64,000 nucleotides of DNA from JAGOPY01 sp964619555 (GCA_964619555.1 CAZUDV010000005.1:124001-188000); one strand, 5' to 3'; positions 18,126 through 27,009 are shown, numbered from the stretch's first letter. The notes: generated by a model not told the origin, from the sequence alone. Translations and numbers: made by a program.

Positions 18126-19484
18126 ATGTCAAAACAACGATACGAACGGCCGGCAATTAAACGAATGGAAACCAATATGCCCAATAAATTCGGGCTGAGG
18201 ACCTCCTATGCTCCCATGACCCATGTGGAAGGGCATGCCGTTAAGGACCTGCTGGCAGAACATGGTTCGCCCCTGTTTGTCATTTCGGAAAGGGCCATCC
18301 GCGAAAAATACCTGGAAGCCAGGCAGGCTTTTTCCACGAGGTATCCGAAAGTTCAGTTTGCATGGTCATATAAAACCAATTATCTCAATGCCATTTGCAA
18401 CATTTTCCACCAGGAAGGCTCCTGGGCGGAGGTTGTTTCGGGATTCGAATACGATAAAGCCATTGCCAACGGAGTGGATAGCAGGCTGATCATATTCAAC
18501 GGTCCGGATAAACACGAAGAGGACCTCGAAAAAGCGATCCGCAATGAATCCCTTATCCATATCGACCACCTCGAGGAACTGTATACCATTATTAAACTGG
18601 CTGCGGATATGGATAAACGTCCCCGCGTTGCCATCCGGGTGAATATGGACACCGGTGTCTATCCCATCTGGGACCGGTTCGGATTCAATTATGAGAACGG
18701 CCAGGCATGGGATGCCCTGAACAAGATCATGCGTTCGGGAAAACTTGATCTCGCCGGACTTCATTGTCACATCGGAACTTTCATGATGACGGCCTCCGCT
18801 TACGGCATCGCTGCCAATAAACTGGCCGATCTGGCTTTGGGAATCCAGCAGAGATACAATCACGAAATCAAATACATCGACCTGGGCGGAGGATTTCCTT
18901 CCGCCAACACGCTCAAAGGTTCCTTTCTGCCAGGCTCCGACACCAATCCCGGATTCGAGGTAATGGCAGAAGCCATCACTTCTTCCCTGGTAAACGCGAA
19001 CTTTCCTCCCGGTAAGATGCCTTTGCTCATCCTGGAGACCGGTCGCGCCCTGGTGGATGAAGCGGGATTTCTCCTGGGCACGGTGATCTCCAACAAACGT
19101 TCTTCCACCGGAAAAAGGATAACCATCATCGATGTCGGAGTGAACCTGCTGTTCACTTCATTCTGGTACGACCATAAGATATCTCCGGCCCAGCCGTTTT
19201 CAAACTATACCGAAGATACCATGCTGTACGGTCCTCTCTGCATGAATATAGACGTGGTAAGGGAGAATGCGGTGCTGCCTTTGCTCAATAAAGGCGACCA
19301 CTTCGTCATCCATCACGTCGGGGCTTATGATATGACGCAGTGGATGCAGTTCATCACCCTGCGCCCCAGAGTGGTGCTGATCGATACGGAAGGCCGGACG
19401 CATATTATCCGGGAACGCGAAACCCTGGAAAGCATTAACCAGTATGAAAGAATTCCGGACCATCTGAAAAAATTTGAACTCTGA
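18126..19484 (+). CDS. PLP-dependent decarboxylase, fold type III
   Basis: 452 residues of the diaminopimelate/ornithine/arginine decarboxylase fold. The PLP lysine is K83 in FAWSYKTNY; other motifs are AEVVSGFEYDKA, the HCHIGTF segment, YIDLGGGFPSAN (phosphate loop), LETGRALVDEAG and the dimer-interface Cys in YGPLCMNID. All key residues are kept, so it should be active, but the amino-acid substrate cannot be read from sequence. Start set at ATG 18126, since the open frame before it is only the heptamer repeat. It overlaps the next gene by 11 bases. Confidence 0.88.
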   Translation: MSKQRYERPAIKRMETNMPNKFGLRTSYAPMTHVEGHAVKDLLAEHGSPLFVISERAIREKYLEARQAFSTRYPKVQFAWSYKTNYLNAICNIFHQEGSWAEVVSGFEYDKAIANGVDSRLIIFNGPDKHEEDLEKAIRNESLIHIDHLEELYTIIKLAADMDKRPRVAIRVNMDTGVYPIWDRFGFNYENGQAWDALNKIMRSGKLDLAGLHCHIGTFMMTASAYGIAANKLADLALGIQQRYNHEIKYIDLGGGFPSANTLKGSFLPGSDTNPGFEVMAEAITSSLVNANFPPGKMPLLILETGRALVDEAGFLLGTVISNKRSSTGKRITIIDVGVNLLFTSFWYDHKISPAQPFSNYTEDTMLYGPLCMNIDVVRENAVLPLLNKGDHFVIHHVGAYDMTQWMQFITLRPRVVLIDTEGRTHIIRERETLESINQYERIPDHLKKFEL

Positions 19485-21681
19485 TAAAAAATCATACCCG
19501 GCCCTGCTGCAGGGAATCCTGAACAGCTATTCCCTGGTCTTCTTCTCCAATAACCTGGTATTTGCCTGGTTATTGCTGGCCGTAACCTTTTTTGATTTCA
19601 TAAGCGGGCTGGCCGGCCTGATCGCCCTCTTCATCTCTAACCTGGTGGCATGGCTCGGAGGGCTGAACCTGGAAAAAATCCGCAAGGGTTTTTACGGATT
19701 CAATTCCCTGCTCGTTGGGTTGGGACTGGGACTTTCCTTCCAGGTATCGGCAGAATTCTTTGTCATTCTGGTGTTCAGTGCCCTGTTCACACTCTTTATA
19801 ACCGTTGCACTGGAAGGCATCATCGGCAAATATTACCTGCCTTACCTGAGCGTACCATTCATCCTTGGCATCTGGATCACACTGATCGCGACCAGGGAAT
19901 TCAATTACCTGCAGGTAAGCCAGAGAGGGGTCTATGTCCTGAATGAAATGTACATGCTGGGCGGGCTCACCATGGTCAGGATATACGACTGGTTCAATAA
20001 TTTGGGATTGCCTCATTCACTGGTCGTCTATTTCCGTTCGCTCGGGGCCATCCTGTTCCAGTATCACCTGTTTCCGGGCCTGGTGATCGCCGTCGGACTG
20101 CTGATCTATTCCCGGCTGGCATTCCTGCTGTCGTTGCTGGGCTTTTATGCAGCCTACGTTTTCTATGGCTTTGTCGGGGCCGACATGAGCACCCTGAGCT
20201 ATACTTACATCGGATTTAATTTCATCCTTACGGCAATTGCCATCGGAGGTTTCTATATCATTCCTTCCTGGTATTCATTCCTCTGGGTTATACTGCTGAC
20301 CCCCATAACGTCAATACTGCTGACGGCCTTTAAAATATTCTTCCTTCCGTTCCAGATTTCGATTTATTCCTTGCCGTTCAACCTTATCGTTATCACTTTC
20401 CTTTATGTGCTGAAATTCCGGGAAAGACATTACGACAAGCCGGAACTGGTCATTTATCAACTTTTTTCCCCTGAAAAAAACCTGTATTCGCAGCACAACA
20501 ATAAAAAGAGGTTCGGAAAATTTCCCTGGTTCAGGGCTTCTCTCCCTTTCTGGGGTGAATGGACCGTTACACAGGGCCATGACGGAATTCACACCCATAA
20601 GGATCACTGGAAGCATGCCTGGGATTTCGAGATAACTGATCCAAAAGGAAATAAGCACCGCAATTCCGGATTGCAGCTTTCCGATTACTATTGTTACAAT
20701 AAACCGGTGCTTGCCCCGGCCGATGGGTGGATCGAAGATTTTACCGATCATATTGAAGATAATGGCATCGGGGAGGTCAACCTGGAGCACAACTGGGGAA
20801 ATACCGTGGTGATCCGTCATACCGACAAGCTATTCAGCGCTTTGAGCCACCTGAAAAAGGACAGCGTCAAAGTGACCAGGGGAACTTTTGTTAAAAAGGG
20901 GGATGTTGTTGCATTGTGCGGAAGTTCCGGGCGTTCCCCGGTACCTCATTTGCACTTCCAGTTCCAATCCACACCACAAATAGGTTCAGGCACGACCGAC
21001 CTTCCATTCTCTCATTATATCCTCAGGCAAAAGGAAGAATTTGTCCTCCAGACCTCCGCCCTTCCGGCTGAAGAACAAGCTGTCAGCAACATCGAACTCA
21101 ATGAGCTCCTGAAGAACGCATACAATTTTGTGCCCGGCAGCGAAATCAGGTTCAGCAGAAAAGGCACCCCTGAAAGTAAAACCGAAGAACAAATCTGGGA
21201 AGTCAATGTGGATATTTTTAACCTAACGTTCCTTAAGTGTAAAAAAACGGACGCAAAAGCTTATTTCAAGAATGAAGGTGACATTTTCTATTTTACTCAT
21301 TTTGAGGGTAAAAGAAACTCATTGCTCTATTATTTTTTCCTTGCCAACTACCAGGTCGTTTTCGGTTTCTATAGGAATATGAAACTGAAAGATTCCTTTC
21401 CGTTGCATCTTATTAATGACAAATGGCGATTTATTCAGGATTTCCTGGCCCCTTTTTACCTTTTCTCACATGCCCACTATGCATTGAATTACGCTAAAGC
21501 AGCCAATAAGACGTCAGTACCGGAAATACTGCTGGTTTCGGATATAACAATGAAAGGAATGTTTGGCATCCGTAATGAATGGCATTTTGAGATGCTTTTC
21601 AGGGATGACCAGATGGATCAGTTTAAGATCGCGGGAAATATTAAAGAATCAGGCACATGGCAAATGGTAAAAGGATCCTGA
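19474..21681 (+). CDS. Urea-transporter-like membrane protein fused to M23 peptidase
   Basis: 735 residues joining two families. Residues about 10-315 are a urea-transporter-type channel with ten or so hydrophobic segments and both internal half-repeats: GFYGFNSLLVGLGLG and YLSVPFILGIW in the first, YIGFNFILTAIAIGG and LPFNLIVITFLYVL in the second. Residues about 350-520 are an M23/LytM metallopeptidase with KHAWDFE, GNTVVIRH and the zinc PHLHFQF. A C-terminal beta-rich part follows. Because the channel is in the inner membrane, the peptidase should face the periplasm. Start is TTG at 19474 with 11-base overlap to the decarboxylase; no ATG fits earlier. Confidence 0.85.
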   Translation: MNSDKKSYPALLQGILNSYSLVFFSNNLVFAWLLLAVTFFDFISGLAGLIALFISNLVAWLGGLNLEKIRKGFYGFNSLLVGLGLGLSFQVSAEFFVILVFSALFTLFITVALEGIIGKYYLPYLSVPFILGIWITLIATREFNYLQVSQRGVYVLNEMYMLGGLTMVRIYDWFNNLGLPHSLVVYFRSLGAILFQYHLFPGLVIAVGLLIYSRLAFLLSLLGFYAAYVFYGFVGADMSTLSYTYIGFNFILTAIAIGGFYIIPSWYSFLWVILLTPITSILLTAFKIFFLPFQISIYSLPFNLIVITFLYVLKFRERHYDKPELVIYQLFSPEKNLYSQHNNKKRFGKFPWFRASLPFWGEWTVTQGHDGIHTHKDHWKHAWDFEITDPKGNKHRNSGLQLSDYYCYNKPVLAPADGWIEDFTDHIEDNGIGEVNLEHNWGNTVVIRHTDKLFSALSHLKKDSVKVTRGTFVKKGDVVALCGSSGRSPVPHLHFQFQSTPQIGSGTTDLPFSHYILRQKEEFVLQTSALPAEEQAVSNIELNELLKNAYNFVPGSEIRFSRKGTPESKTEEQIWEVNVDIFNLTFLKCKKTDAKAYFKNEGDIFYFTHFEGKRNSLLYYFFLANYQVVFGFYRNMKLKDSFPLHLINDKWRFIQDFLAPFYLFSHAHYALNYAKAANKTSVPEILLVSDITMKGMFGIRNEWHFEMLFRDDQMDQFKIAGNIKESGTWQMVKGS

Positions 21682-23006
21682 TCATTTTCCTGTTTCTGAT
21701 TTCCCTCCCCGGTTTGGGGCAGACTGAGATGAGTTACAGGCATTTTGACAGCCTTACATTCCTGCAATATAGTTCCGGGGACTGGAAAGAACTGATAAAA
21801 ACCGGAAATGAAGCCCTCAGAATTGGATACGATACCTATTATTTGCGTTTAAGGTTGGGAGTGGCCTGCTTTGAGCGGAAGAATTTCCTGTTGGCCATGA
21901 AGCATTTTGAAGAAGCCTTGAAATTCAATTCCGGTGATCCGTTTGCAGGAGAGTACCTGTACGCAAGCCACCTGGAAATGAACCGCCCCATGGATGCATA
22001 CAGGGTGTTCGACCAGTTGCCATCCAGGGTCAGAAACCAATTGGATGGAACTTTACCGTCACTGCACCAGGCCGGTGTTTCAGCCGGTCATCTTTTCAGT
22101 GACCAGCCGGAGAAATTCGATCATTTCGATCTGGACGGATCCGAAAATTATTACGGAGAAACAGATATGACCCTGAGTGGCAACCATCTGACCGCCGGGC
22201 TTTCCTGGGGTTTCAAGCAAGGAATATACCTGTATGGCGGCTACACCTGGATCGCCTTAGAAAAAAACAAACTGGTCCAGATTAATGATTCCCTGACGGT
22301 TGATGATCAGTACCCATTGGATCAGCATCAGGTTTACCTGAGCGGTCATTTCCCGGTCGGATGGGGAATCTCGGCCCAGGCAGCCGTAAACTATCTCATT
22401 GATAATTATAAAGTTACCATGCCCCGGTATGATCCGGCGAACGGCAGTTACTCCTATCCCCGGCAGGAATATAATTTGCAGTCTGTCATTGCTTTTATTT
22501 CCTTAACAAGGGATTTTAAAATAGTCCGGACTGCGATTTCCGGAGCCTGGTCGAATCTGAATGACCGCAGGCAGGTCCAGGCAGGATTTCACGCACTTGC
22601 CTTTCCGCTTGGAAACCTGAATTTTTATTTCTCGTCAAAATTGCTGGATCATATGGTTGATGATGATCACCACTTCATTTATGAGCAGATGGTCGGGTTC
22701 AGGATTGCAAAACCCCTCTGGATGGAAGCCAATTTCACCGTGGGCGAAATGAAGGATTATTATGACCAGAGCGCATTCAGGGTTTATAATTTCACCGATG
22801 CCATGCAGCTCAAAGGTGGAGGAAGAATGATCTGGATCGTGAACAGGAGAATTTCTTTGGAAGCCGAATACATTTTTCTCAGGAGGAAAGGGAACTACGT
22901 GGTCTGGCAGGATGCCAGAGACCCGGTGGATCCGGCTGTTCCGGTTACAATCAATGAATATTTTTCAAATCACCTGGCTATTTTTAGTCTGAATATAAAA
23001 TTTTAA
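21657..23006 (+). CDS. TPR protein with outer-membrane beta-barrel
   Basis: 449 residues. A signal peptide (ILIIFLFLISLPGLGQ) precedes about 100 residues of TPR helices (RLRLGVACFERKNFLLAMKHF) and then a long beta-strand-rich region ending in HLAIFSLNIKF, the terminal aromatic typical of barrel proteins. I infer a periplasmic helper domain in front of an outer-membrane barrel. It overlaps the fusion gene by 25 bases, so it is made together with it and could give the operon its route to the outside. Confidence 0.82.
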   Translation: MANGKRILIIFLFLISLPGLGQTEMSYRHFDSLTFLQYSSGDWKELIKTGNEALRIGYDTYYLRLRLGVACFERKNFLLAMKHFEEALKFNSGDPFAGEYLYASHLEMNRPMDAYRVFDQLPSRVRNQLDGTLPSLHQAGVSAGHLFSDQPEKFDHFDLDGSENYYGETDMTLSGNHLTAGLSWGFKQGIYLYGGYTWIALEKNKLVQINDSLTVDDQYPLDQHQVYLSGHFPVGWGISAQAAVNYLIDNYKVTMPRYDPANGSYSYPRQEYNLQSVIAFISLTRDFKIVRTAISGAWSNLNDRRQVQAGFHALAFPLGNLNFYFSSKLLDHMVDDDHHFIYEQMVGFRIAKPLWMEANFTVGEMKDYYDQSAFRVYNFTDAMQLKGGGRMIWIVNRRISLEAEYIFLRRKGNYVVWQDARDPVDPAVPVTINEYFSNHLAIFSLNIKF

Positions 23007-23008
23007 TA

Positions 23009-23623
23009 ATGAACAAGCATTATTTCATAATCGCCGTATTGACCGTTTTCCTGGGCCTGCCGTCATATAACCAGGACATGGGTATTTTGAGCAAAGCTTT
23101 CGACAGCAGTTACACATTCGAGAGAAACGGATATCATACAAATGCCATCGGGATAATGAAAAAACATTACGATCCCTCCTCTTACGAAATCAATGTCAGG
23201 TTAGGCTGGTTGAATTACCTGGCAGGAATATATCAGGAGTCTGCGGATTATTATCAGAAAGCCATTCTTTTAAAACCCTTTGCGATAGAACCCAGGCTCG
23301 GGATTGTGCTTCCCCTGTCAGCGACGGGAAATTGGAACCAGGTACTGGAGCATTATAATAAGATACTCGAAGTGGATCCGATGAACTCTTTCGTCAATTA
23401 CAAGGTTGGAATGGTGTATTATTACCGCGAACAATATGAAATAGCCGTGAAATACTTTGAAAAAGTAGCCAACCTGTACCCGTTCGATTATGATTCCATC
23501 CTGATGTATGCCTGGACGAACTATAAGCTTGGAAAGCTTCGCGAAGCCAGGGTGCTATTTCAGAAAGCCCTGCTTATACGTCCCGGCGACGCTTCGGCGG
23601 AAGAAGGGCTGGGGTTGATCTGA
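23009..23623 (+). CDS. Periplasmic TPR protein
   Basis: 204 residues: a short signal segment (FIIAVLTVFLGLPSYNQ) and about five TPR-like repeats (SADYYQKAILLKPF, YEIAVKYFEKVANLYPF, REARVLFQKALLIRPGD). TPR repeats bind partner proteins. It starts two bases after the previous stop and is the last gene of the PqqD/ATP-grasp operon. It may form a complex with the TPR part of the preceding barrel protein. Confidence 0.82.
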   Translation: MNKHYFIIAVLTVFLGLPSYNQDMGILSKAFDSSYTFERNGYHTNAIGIMKKHYDPSSYEINVRLGWLNYLAGIYQESADYYQKAILLKPFAIEPRLGIVLPLSATGNWNQVLEHYNKILEVDPMNSFVNYKVGMVYYYREQYEIAVKYFEKVANLYPFDYDSILMYAWTNYKLGKLREARVLFQKALLIRPGDASAEEGLGLI

Positions 23624-23627
23624 TAGT

Positions 23628-23662
23628 CAGTTGGCAGTTGGCAGTTGGCAGAGGGCAGTTGG
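23628..23662. repeat. Five CAGTTGG heptamers
   Basis: CAGTTGG x3, CAGAGGG, CAGTTGG, perfectly 7-base spaced, five bases after the operon's last stop. Confidence 0.92.
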
Positions 23663-23736
23663 AAAATCCTCATTTCCCTCTTCCTCCTCTTCAAAAAAAA
23701 ATTCTCTTCTACTTATAATCATTCCAAATAATTACT

Positions 23737-23744
23737 TATCTTTG
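23737..23744 (+). promoter_or_regulatory. Candidate -7 box for the cytochrome operon
   Basis: TATCTTTG fits TAnnTTTG. A second match, TATTTTTG, is at 23841-23848 closer to the start codon. The upstream one would place the 23774-23862 inverted repeat in the leader. Confidence 0.45.
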
Positions 23745-23773
23745 CCCTGAAACATTTTCCTTCCTGACATTTT

Positions 23774-23862
23774 TTATTGGTTTGTCCTTCATGAAGTATG
23801 TTTTCAAATTTGAGAACATTCACGGATTGCATGAAAGAATTATTTTTGTCACAAACCAATAA
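23774..23862 (+). promoter_or_regulatory. 12-bp perfect inverted repeat in the cytochrome leader
   Basis: TTATTGGTTTGT (23774-23785) and ACAAACCAATAA (23851-23862) are exact reverse complements. The right arm ends 6 bases before the ATG at 23869. It could be an operator or a leader hairpin. Confidence 0.5.
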
Positions 23863-23868
23863 GAAAAG

Positions 23869-24879
23869 ATGAAACGGACATTTTTCCTGCTGACTTCACT
23901 AGCGATTTTCCTGTTCATGGGCTACAACAGCTGCCAGCACGAGCCGGAAGACATAGTCAATCCGGACCCGGACCCCGACACAACTCTATGCGACACTACC
24001 AATGTCACCTACACAGGTAAAGTCTATCCCATACTTGATCAGTATTGCATCTCCTGTCACAGTGGCGCATCCCCTCAGGGCGGACTGGATTTTACAAATT
24101 ATGACCAGCTGGCCTTTGTGGCCGAAAGCGGAACTTTGCTGGGCGCCATCAAACATCTGCAGGGATACTCTGCGATGCCTAAAGACCTTCCGCAACTGGA
24201 CAGTTGCAAGATCAGGATCATTGAGATCTGGGTCAGGGATACGACGTTTGAACCCGGTCCTGATCCCGATCCCGAACATCCTTGCGACCCGGATACGATC
24301 TATTTCGAAATGGACGTCCTGCCAATCCTGAACACTTCGTGTGCCAAATCGGGCTGCCATGACGCCACCGCAGAGGAAGGTATCAGGCTGGACAGTTACG
24401 CCGCCGTTATGGCCAGCGATGTAATCAAGCCTTTTGATCCCGAGGACAGCGATCTTTGGGAAGAGATCAATGAAACCGATCCGGACAAGATCATGCCTCC
24501 TCCTCCCAATACTCCGCTCAATGCTGCCCAGAAAGAGATTATCCGGAAATGGATTGCGCAAGGTGCCCAGAACCTGTTTTGCGATGAAATGTGCGATACC
24601 GCCAATGTTACCTTCTCGGGTATCATCTGGCCCCAGATCATCCAGAAAAACTGCTATGGCTGCCATAACGGGTCCGCTGCTTCCGGTGGCATTCATCTGG
24701 AGAACCACAGCCAGATCGCTGCGGCAGCCAGCATCCCTGCCGGTCAGCCCGGGAGCCTTTGGGGGGCCGTGACACATGCCTCCGGTAATTCTCCCATGCC
24801 TAAAAACCAACAAATGCTATCGGATTGCAAAATTGAACAGATCCGCAAATGGATTGAAGCCGGAACGCCGAATAACTAG
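23869..24879 (+). CDS. Lipoprotein with three c-type haem motifs
   Basis: 336 residues. A hydrophobic signal (FFLLTSLAIFLFMGYNSC) with a probable lipid Cys is followed by three cytochrome c-like domains. Haem sites are YCISCHSG, SCAKSGCHDA (spaced CxxxCH) and NCYGCHNG; each domain ends with a K-W-I-type segment (RKWIAQGAQNLF, RKWIEAGTPNN). It is probably an electron carrier or haem-binding protein at the outer membrane. The spacing in the middle domain is unusual. It heads an operon with a one-haem paralogue, an OB-fold protein and a DUF5777 protein. Confidence 0.82.
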   Translation: MKRTFFLLTSLAIFLFMGYNSCQHEPEDIVNPDPDPDTTLCDTTNVTYTGKVYPILDQYCISCHSGASPQGGLDFTNYDQLAFVAESGTLLGAIKHLQGYSAMPKDLPQLDSCKIRIIEIWVRDTTFEPGPDPDPEHPCDPDTIYFEMDVLPILNTSCAKSGCHDATAEEGIRLDSYAAVMASDVIKPFDPEDSDLWEEINETDPDKIMPPPPNTPLNAAQKEIIRKWIAQGAQNLFCDEMCDTANVTFSGIIWPQIIQKNCYGCHNGSAASGGIHLENHSQIAAAASIPAGQPGSLWGAVTHASGNSPMPKNQQMLSDCKIEQIRKWIEAGTPNN

Positions 24880-24880
24880 T

Positions 24881-24908
24881 GTTTAGAGTTTAGAGTTTAG
24901 GGTTTAGT
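24881..24908. repeat. Four GTTTAGA-type heptamers
   Basis: GTTTAGA x2, GTTTAGG, GTTTAGT with exact 7-base spacing, just after the stop of the three-haem gene. Confidence 0.9.
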
Positions 24909-24971
24909 GGTGAGTGCATAGACGATTGAACAATATTACAATTTGATATTTAATAGTATAACAACTTAATA

Positions 24972-25343
24972 ATGAGAAAACTACTGCTATTAGCCCTGAT
25001 CGCCCTGGCGGGTTGCTATTACGACAACGAAGAAGAACTATATCCGAACCCCCCGGAATGCGATACGACCAATGTCACCTTTTCAGGAACCATCCTGCCG
25101 ATCATTGAAAACAACTGTAAAGTTTGCCACGGAAGTGGTTCCCAGCAAGGAGGAATTTTACTGGAAGATTATACGTCCATTTCAGCCGCAGCCAAAATTC
25201 CGGCCGGACAACCCGGAAGCCTTTATGGCGCTGTCAGCCATAACCCGGGCAACTACCCCATGCCGAAAGGCGGATTACAACTCAGCGATTGCAATATTAA
25301 AAAAATAGAAACCTGGATTAACGCCGGAACCCCTAACAATTGA
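24972..25343 (+). CDS. Lipoprotein with one c-type haem motif
   Basis: 123 residues, lipobox LALAGC at about 15, one cytochrome c motif NCKVCHGS and the C-terminal ETWINAGTPNN. The sequence repeats the third domain of the preceding protein (CDTTNVTFSG, AAAKIPAGQPGSLYGAV), so it arose by duplication. It likely receives or stores electrons at the same site. Confidence 0.85.
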   Translation: MRKLLLLALIALAGCYYDNEEELYPNPPECDTTNVTFSGTILPIIENNCKVCHGSGSQQGGILLEDYTSISAAAKIPAGQPGSLYGAVSHNPGNYPMPKGGLQLSDCNIKKIETWINAGTPNN

Positions 25344-25348
25344 TCAAC

Positions 25349-25792
25349 ATGAAAAAGCTCCTTATCATTATCCTGGCACTTCTTGTCCTTGGCGGAGCCG
25401 CTGCCTTCCTGGCCTATAAATTCGTGTATAACAAGCCGCATCCTGATTACGAAACGGTTAAAAGTGAATTATCTATAGAAGCCAAAAGACTGTGGACGGA
25501 TTACTCCATGAATAAGGATATTGCCGATAAGAAATACACGGGGAAAGTGATGGTGATCGATGGCATGATCATGCGGGTGGAAAAGGCCGGCGACATGGTC
25601 ATAGTAGTGTTTGCCTACCGGAAAGGCGACTTTGGAGACGAAGGCGTCAGGGTGACCATGCTGCCAGCCTACGGCGAGGCGGCAAAAGGCATAAATCCCT
25701 TCCTCCCGGTTAAAATTAAAGGTCTGTGCACCGGGTACAACGGCACCGACGTAATCCTGGAAAATGGCTCCATAATTGGATCGCAGCAATAA
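25349..25792 (+). CDS. Small membrane-anchored OB-fold protein (tRNA_anti-like)
   Basis: 147 residues: one N-terminal membrane segment (LIIILALLVLGGAAAFLAY) and a beta-rich part with the tRNA_anti-like OB pattern (YTGKVMVIDGMIMRVEKA, VRVTMLPAYGEAAKGI, PVKIKGLCTGY). Such proteins are common beside cytochrome and DUF5777 genes in Bacteroidota, and their role is unknown. ATG 25349 chosen over the TTG at 25340. Confidence 0.8.
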   Translation: MKKLLIIILALLVLGGAAAFLAYKFVYNKPHPDYETVKSELSIEAKRLWTDYSMNKDIADKKYTGKVMVIDGMIMRVEKAGDMVIVVFAYRKGDFGDEGVRVTMLPAYGEAAKGINPFLPVKIKGLCTGYNGTDVILENGSIIGSQQ

Positions 25793-25812
25793 ATATTATT
25801 AAACGAAAAGAA

Positions 25813-26712
25813 ATGAAAATACTGATCAGATTACTTACTTTCCTGGGATTGCTTTCATCGCCCGGGATCCAGGCCCAGGACCTCATGGACATGCTCACTG
25901 AAAGCGAAGAGCAGCAAATCGAATATACCTATGCCACTTTCAAAGCTACCCGGATCATCAATGGCCAGTCGATCGAAAATCCGCCGAAAGGCGCGTTGAA
26001 CTTCGTCATTTCTCACCATTTCGGGAGGATCAACGATGGATGGTACGAATTCTGGGGACTCGATCAGGCAAATATCCGGTTGGGCTTTGAATATGGACTG
26101 ACCGACTGGCTGGCCATTGGGGTGGGTAGAACCTCGGTGGAGAAGACTTACGACGGATCAATTAAGGTCAAATTCCTCCGACAGAGCAAAGGAATGCGGA
26201 ATATGCCCATTTCTTTGTCTTACTATGGGGATATGTCATGTACCTCGGTGAAATGGCAGGAGCCTGAGCGCGAGAATTATTTTACCTCCAGGCTGGAATA
26301 CCTGCACCAGTTGCTGATCGCAAGAAAATTCGGCAACAGTGTATCCCTTCAATTGATCCCGACCTATATTCACAGGAACCTGGTGGAGACAAAAGCGGAC
26401 CAGAATGATGTATTTGCCGTCGGGGCGGGTGGCAGGGTGAAAATCACCACCCGGCTGGCCATCACCGGTGAATATTATTATGTGCTTCCCGGCCAGACGG
26501 CAGATGATTTCTACAACTCCTTTTCGATCGGACTGGACCTGGAAACCGGAGGACATGTCTTCCAGGTTTATCTGACGAATTCACAGGGGCTCATCGGGCA
26601 GCAGTTCATAGCTGAAACCACCGGTCAATGGGGTAAGGGGGATATTCATATCGGATTCAACATCAACCGCACCTTCCAGATCGTGAAACCAAAGGTCGGC
26701 GGGGAACATTGA
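25813..26712 (+). CDS. DUF5777-like outer-membrane protein
   Basis: 299 residues with signal peptide (IRLLTFLGLLSSPGIQAQ) and a beta-strand-rich body of alternating hydrophobic residues (NIRLGFEYGLTDWLAIGVGR, VKITTRLAITGEYYYVLPG), ending in FNINRTFQIVKPKVGGEH. It matches DUF5777-type barrel proteins. Start set at ATG 25813; the longer open frame from 25726 overlaps the OB-fold gene. The location with haem lipoproteins suggests a structural role in an electron-transfer complex at the outer membrane, which is inference. Confidence 0.8.
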   Translation: MKILIRLLTFLGLLSSPGIQAQDLMDMLTESEEQQIEYTYATFKATRIINGQSIENPPKGALNFVISHHFGRINDGWYEFWGLDQANIRLGFEYGLTDWLAIGVGRTSVEKTYDGSIKVKFLRQSKGMRNMPISLSYYGDMSCTSVKWQEPERENYFTSRLEYLHQLLIARKFGNSVSLQLIPTYIHRNLVETKADQNDVFAVGAGGRVKITTRLAITGEYYYVLPGQTADDFYNSFSIGLDLETGGHVFQVYLTNSQGLIGQQFIAETTGQWGKGDIHIGFNINRTFQIVKPKVGGEH

Positions 26713-26744
26713 CAATCTTGAATCGGGAGCCTTAACTATCTGCT

Positions 26745-26772
26745 CTTGACTAACGACTATCGACTATCGACT
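26745..26772. repeat. Four ATCGACT-type heptamers
   Basis: CTTGACT, AACGACT, ATCGACT, ATCGACT with exact 7-base spacing, directly before the promoter candidate of the next gene. Confidence 0.88.
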
Positions 26773-26777
26773 TTTCA

Positions 26778-26785
26778 TATATTTG
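26778..26785 (+). promoter_or_regulatory. Candidate -7 box for the DUF1289 gene
   Basis: TATATTTG matches TAnnTTTG. Transcription would begin near 26792, leaving a leader of about 45 bases before ATG 26838. Confidence 0.5.
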
Positions 26786-26837
26786 CACCTAAGTGAACAA
26801 CATCAATCCTGGTCTGTTTGAGAGGATAAACCGAATT

Positions 26838-27008
26838 ATGAAAATAGGCAGTCCGTGCAAATTGATATGCCGGTACGATGAGGAGGGTATCTGTGTGGGA
26901 TGCCGCCGTTCAAAAGAAGAGATTTCGAACTGGATCTTCTACGATGACAAACAGAAGCTTGACGTCTGGAAAAAGATCAGGATGAGGAGAAGCGGAAAAA
27001 CAGTGTGA
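26838..27008 (+). CDS. DUF1289-like small cysteine protein
   Basis: 56 residues from the ATG at 26838. The DUF1289 pattern SPCKLICRYDEEGICVGCRR has four cysteines that could bind a metal, followed by SKEEISNWIFYD. A GTG at 26793 gives 15 more residues but would be leaderless if the promoter box is right, so I prefer the ATG. It precedes an unknown gene by one base. Confidence 0.75.
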   Translation: MKIGSPCKLICRYDEEGICVGCRRSKEEISNWIFYDDKQKLDVWKKIRMRRSGKTV

Positions 27009-27009
27009 A

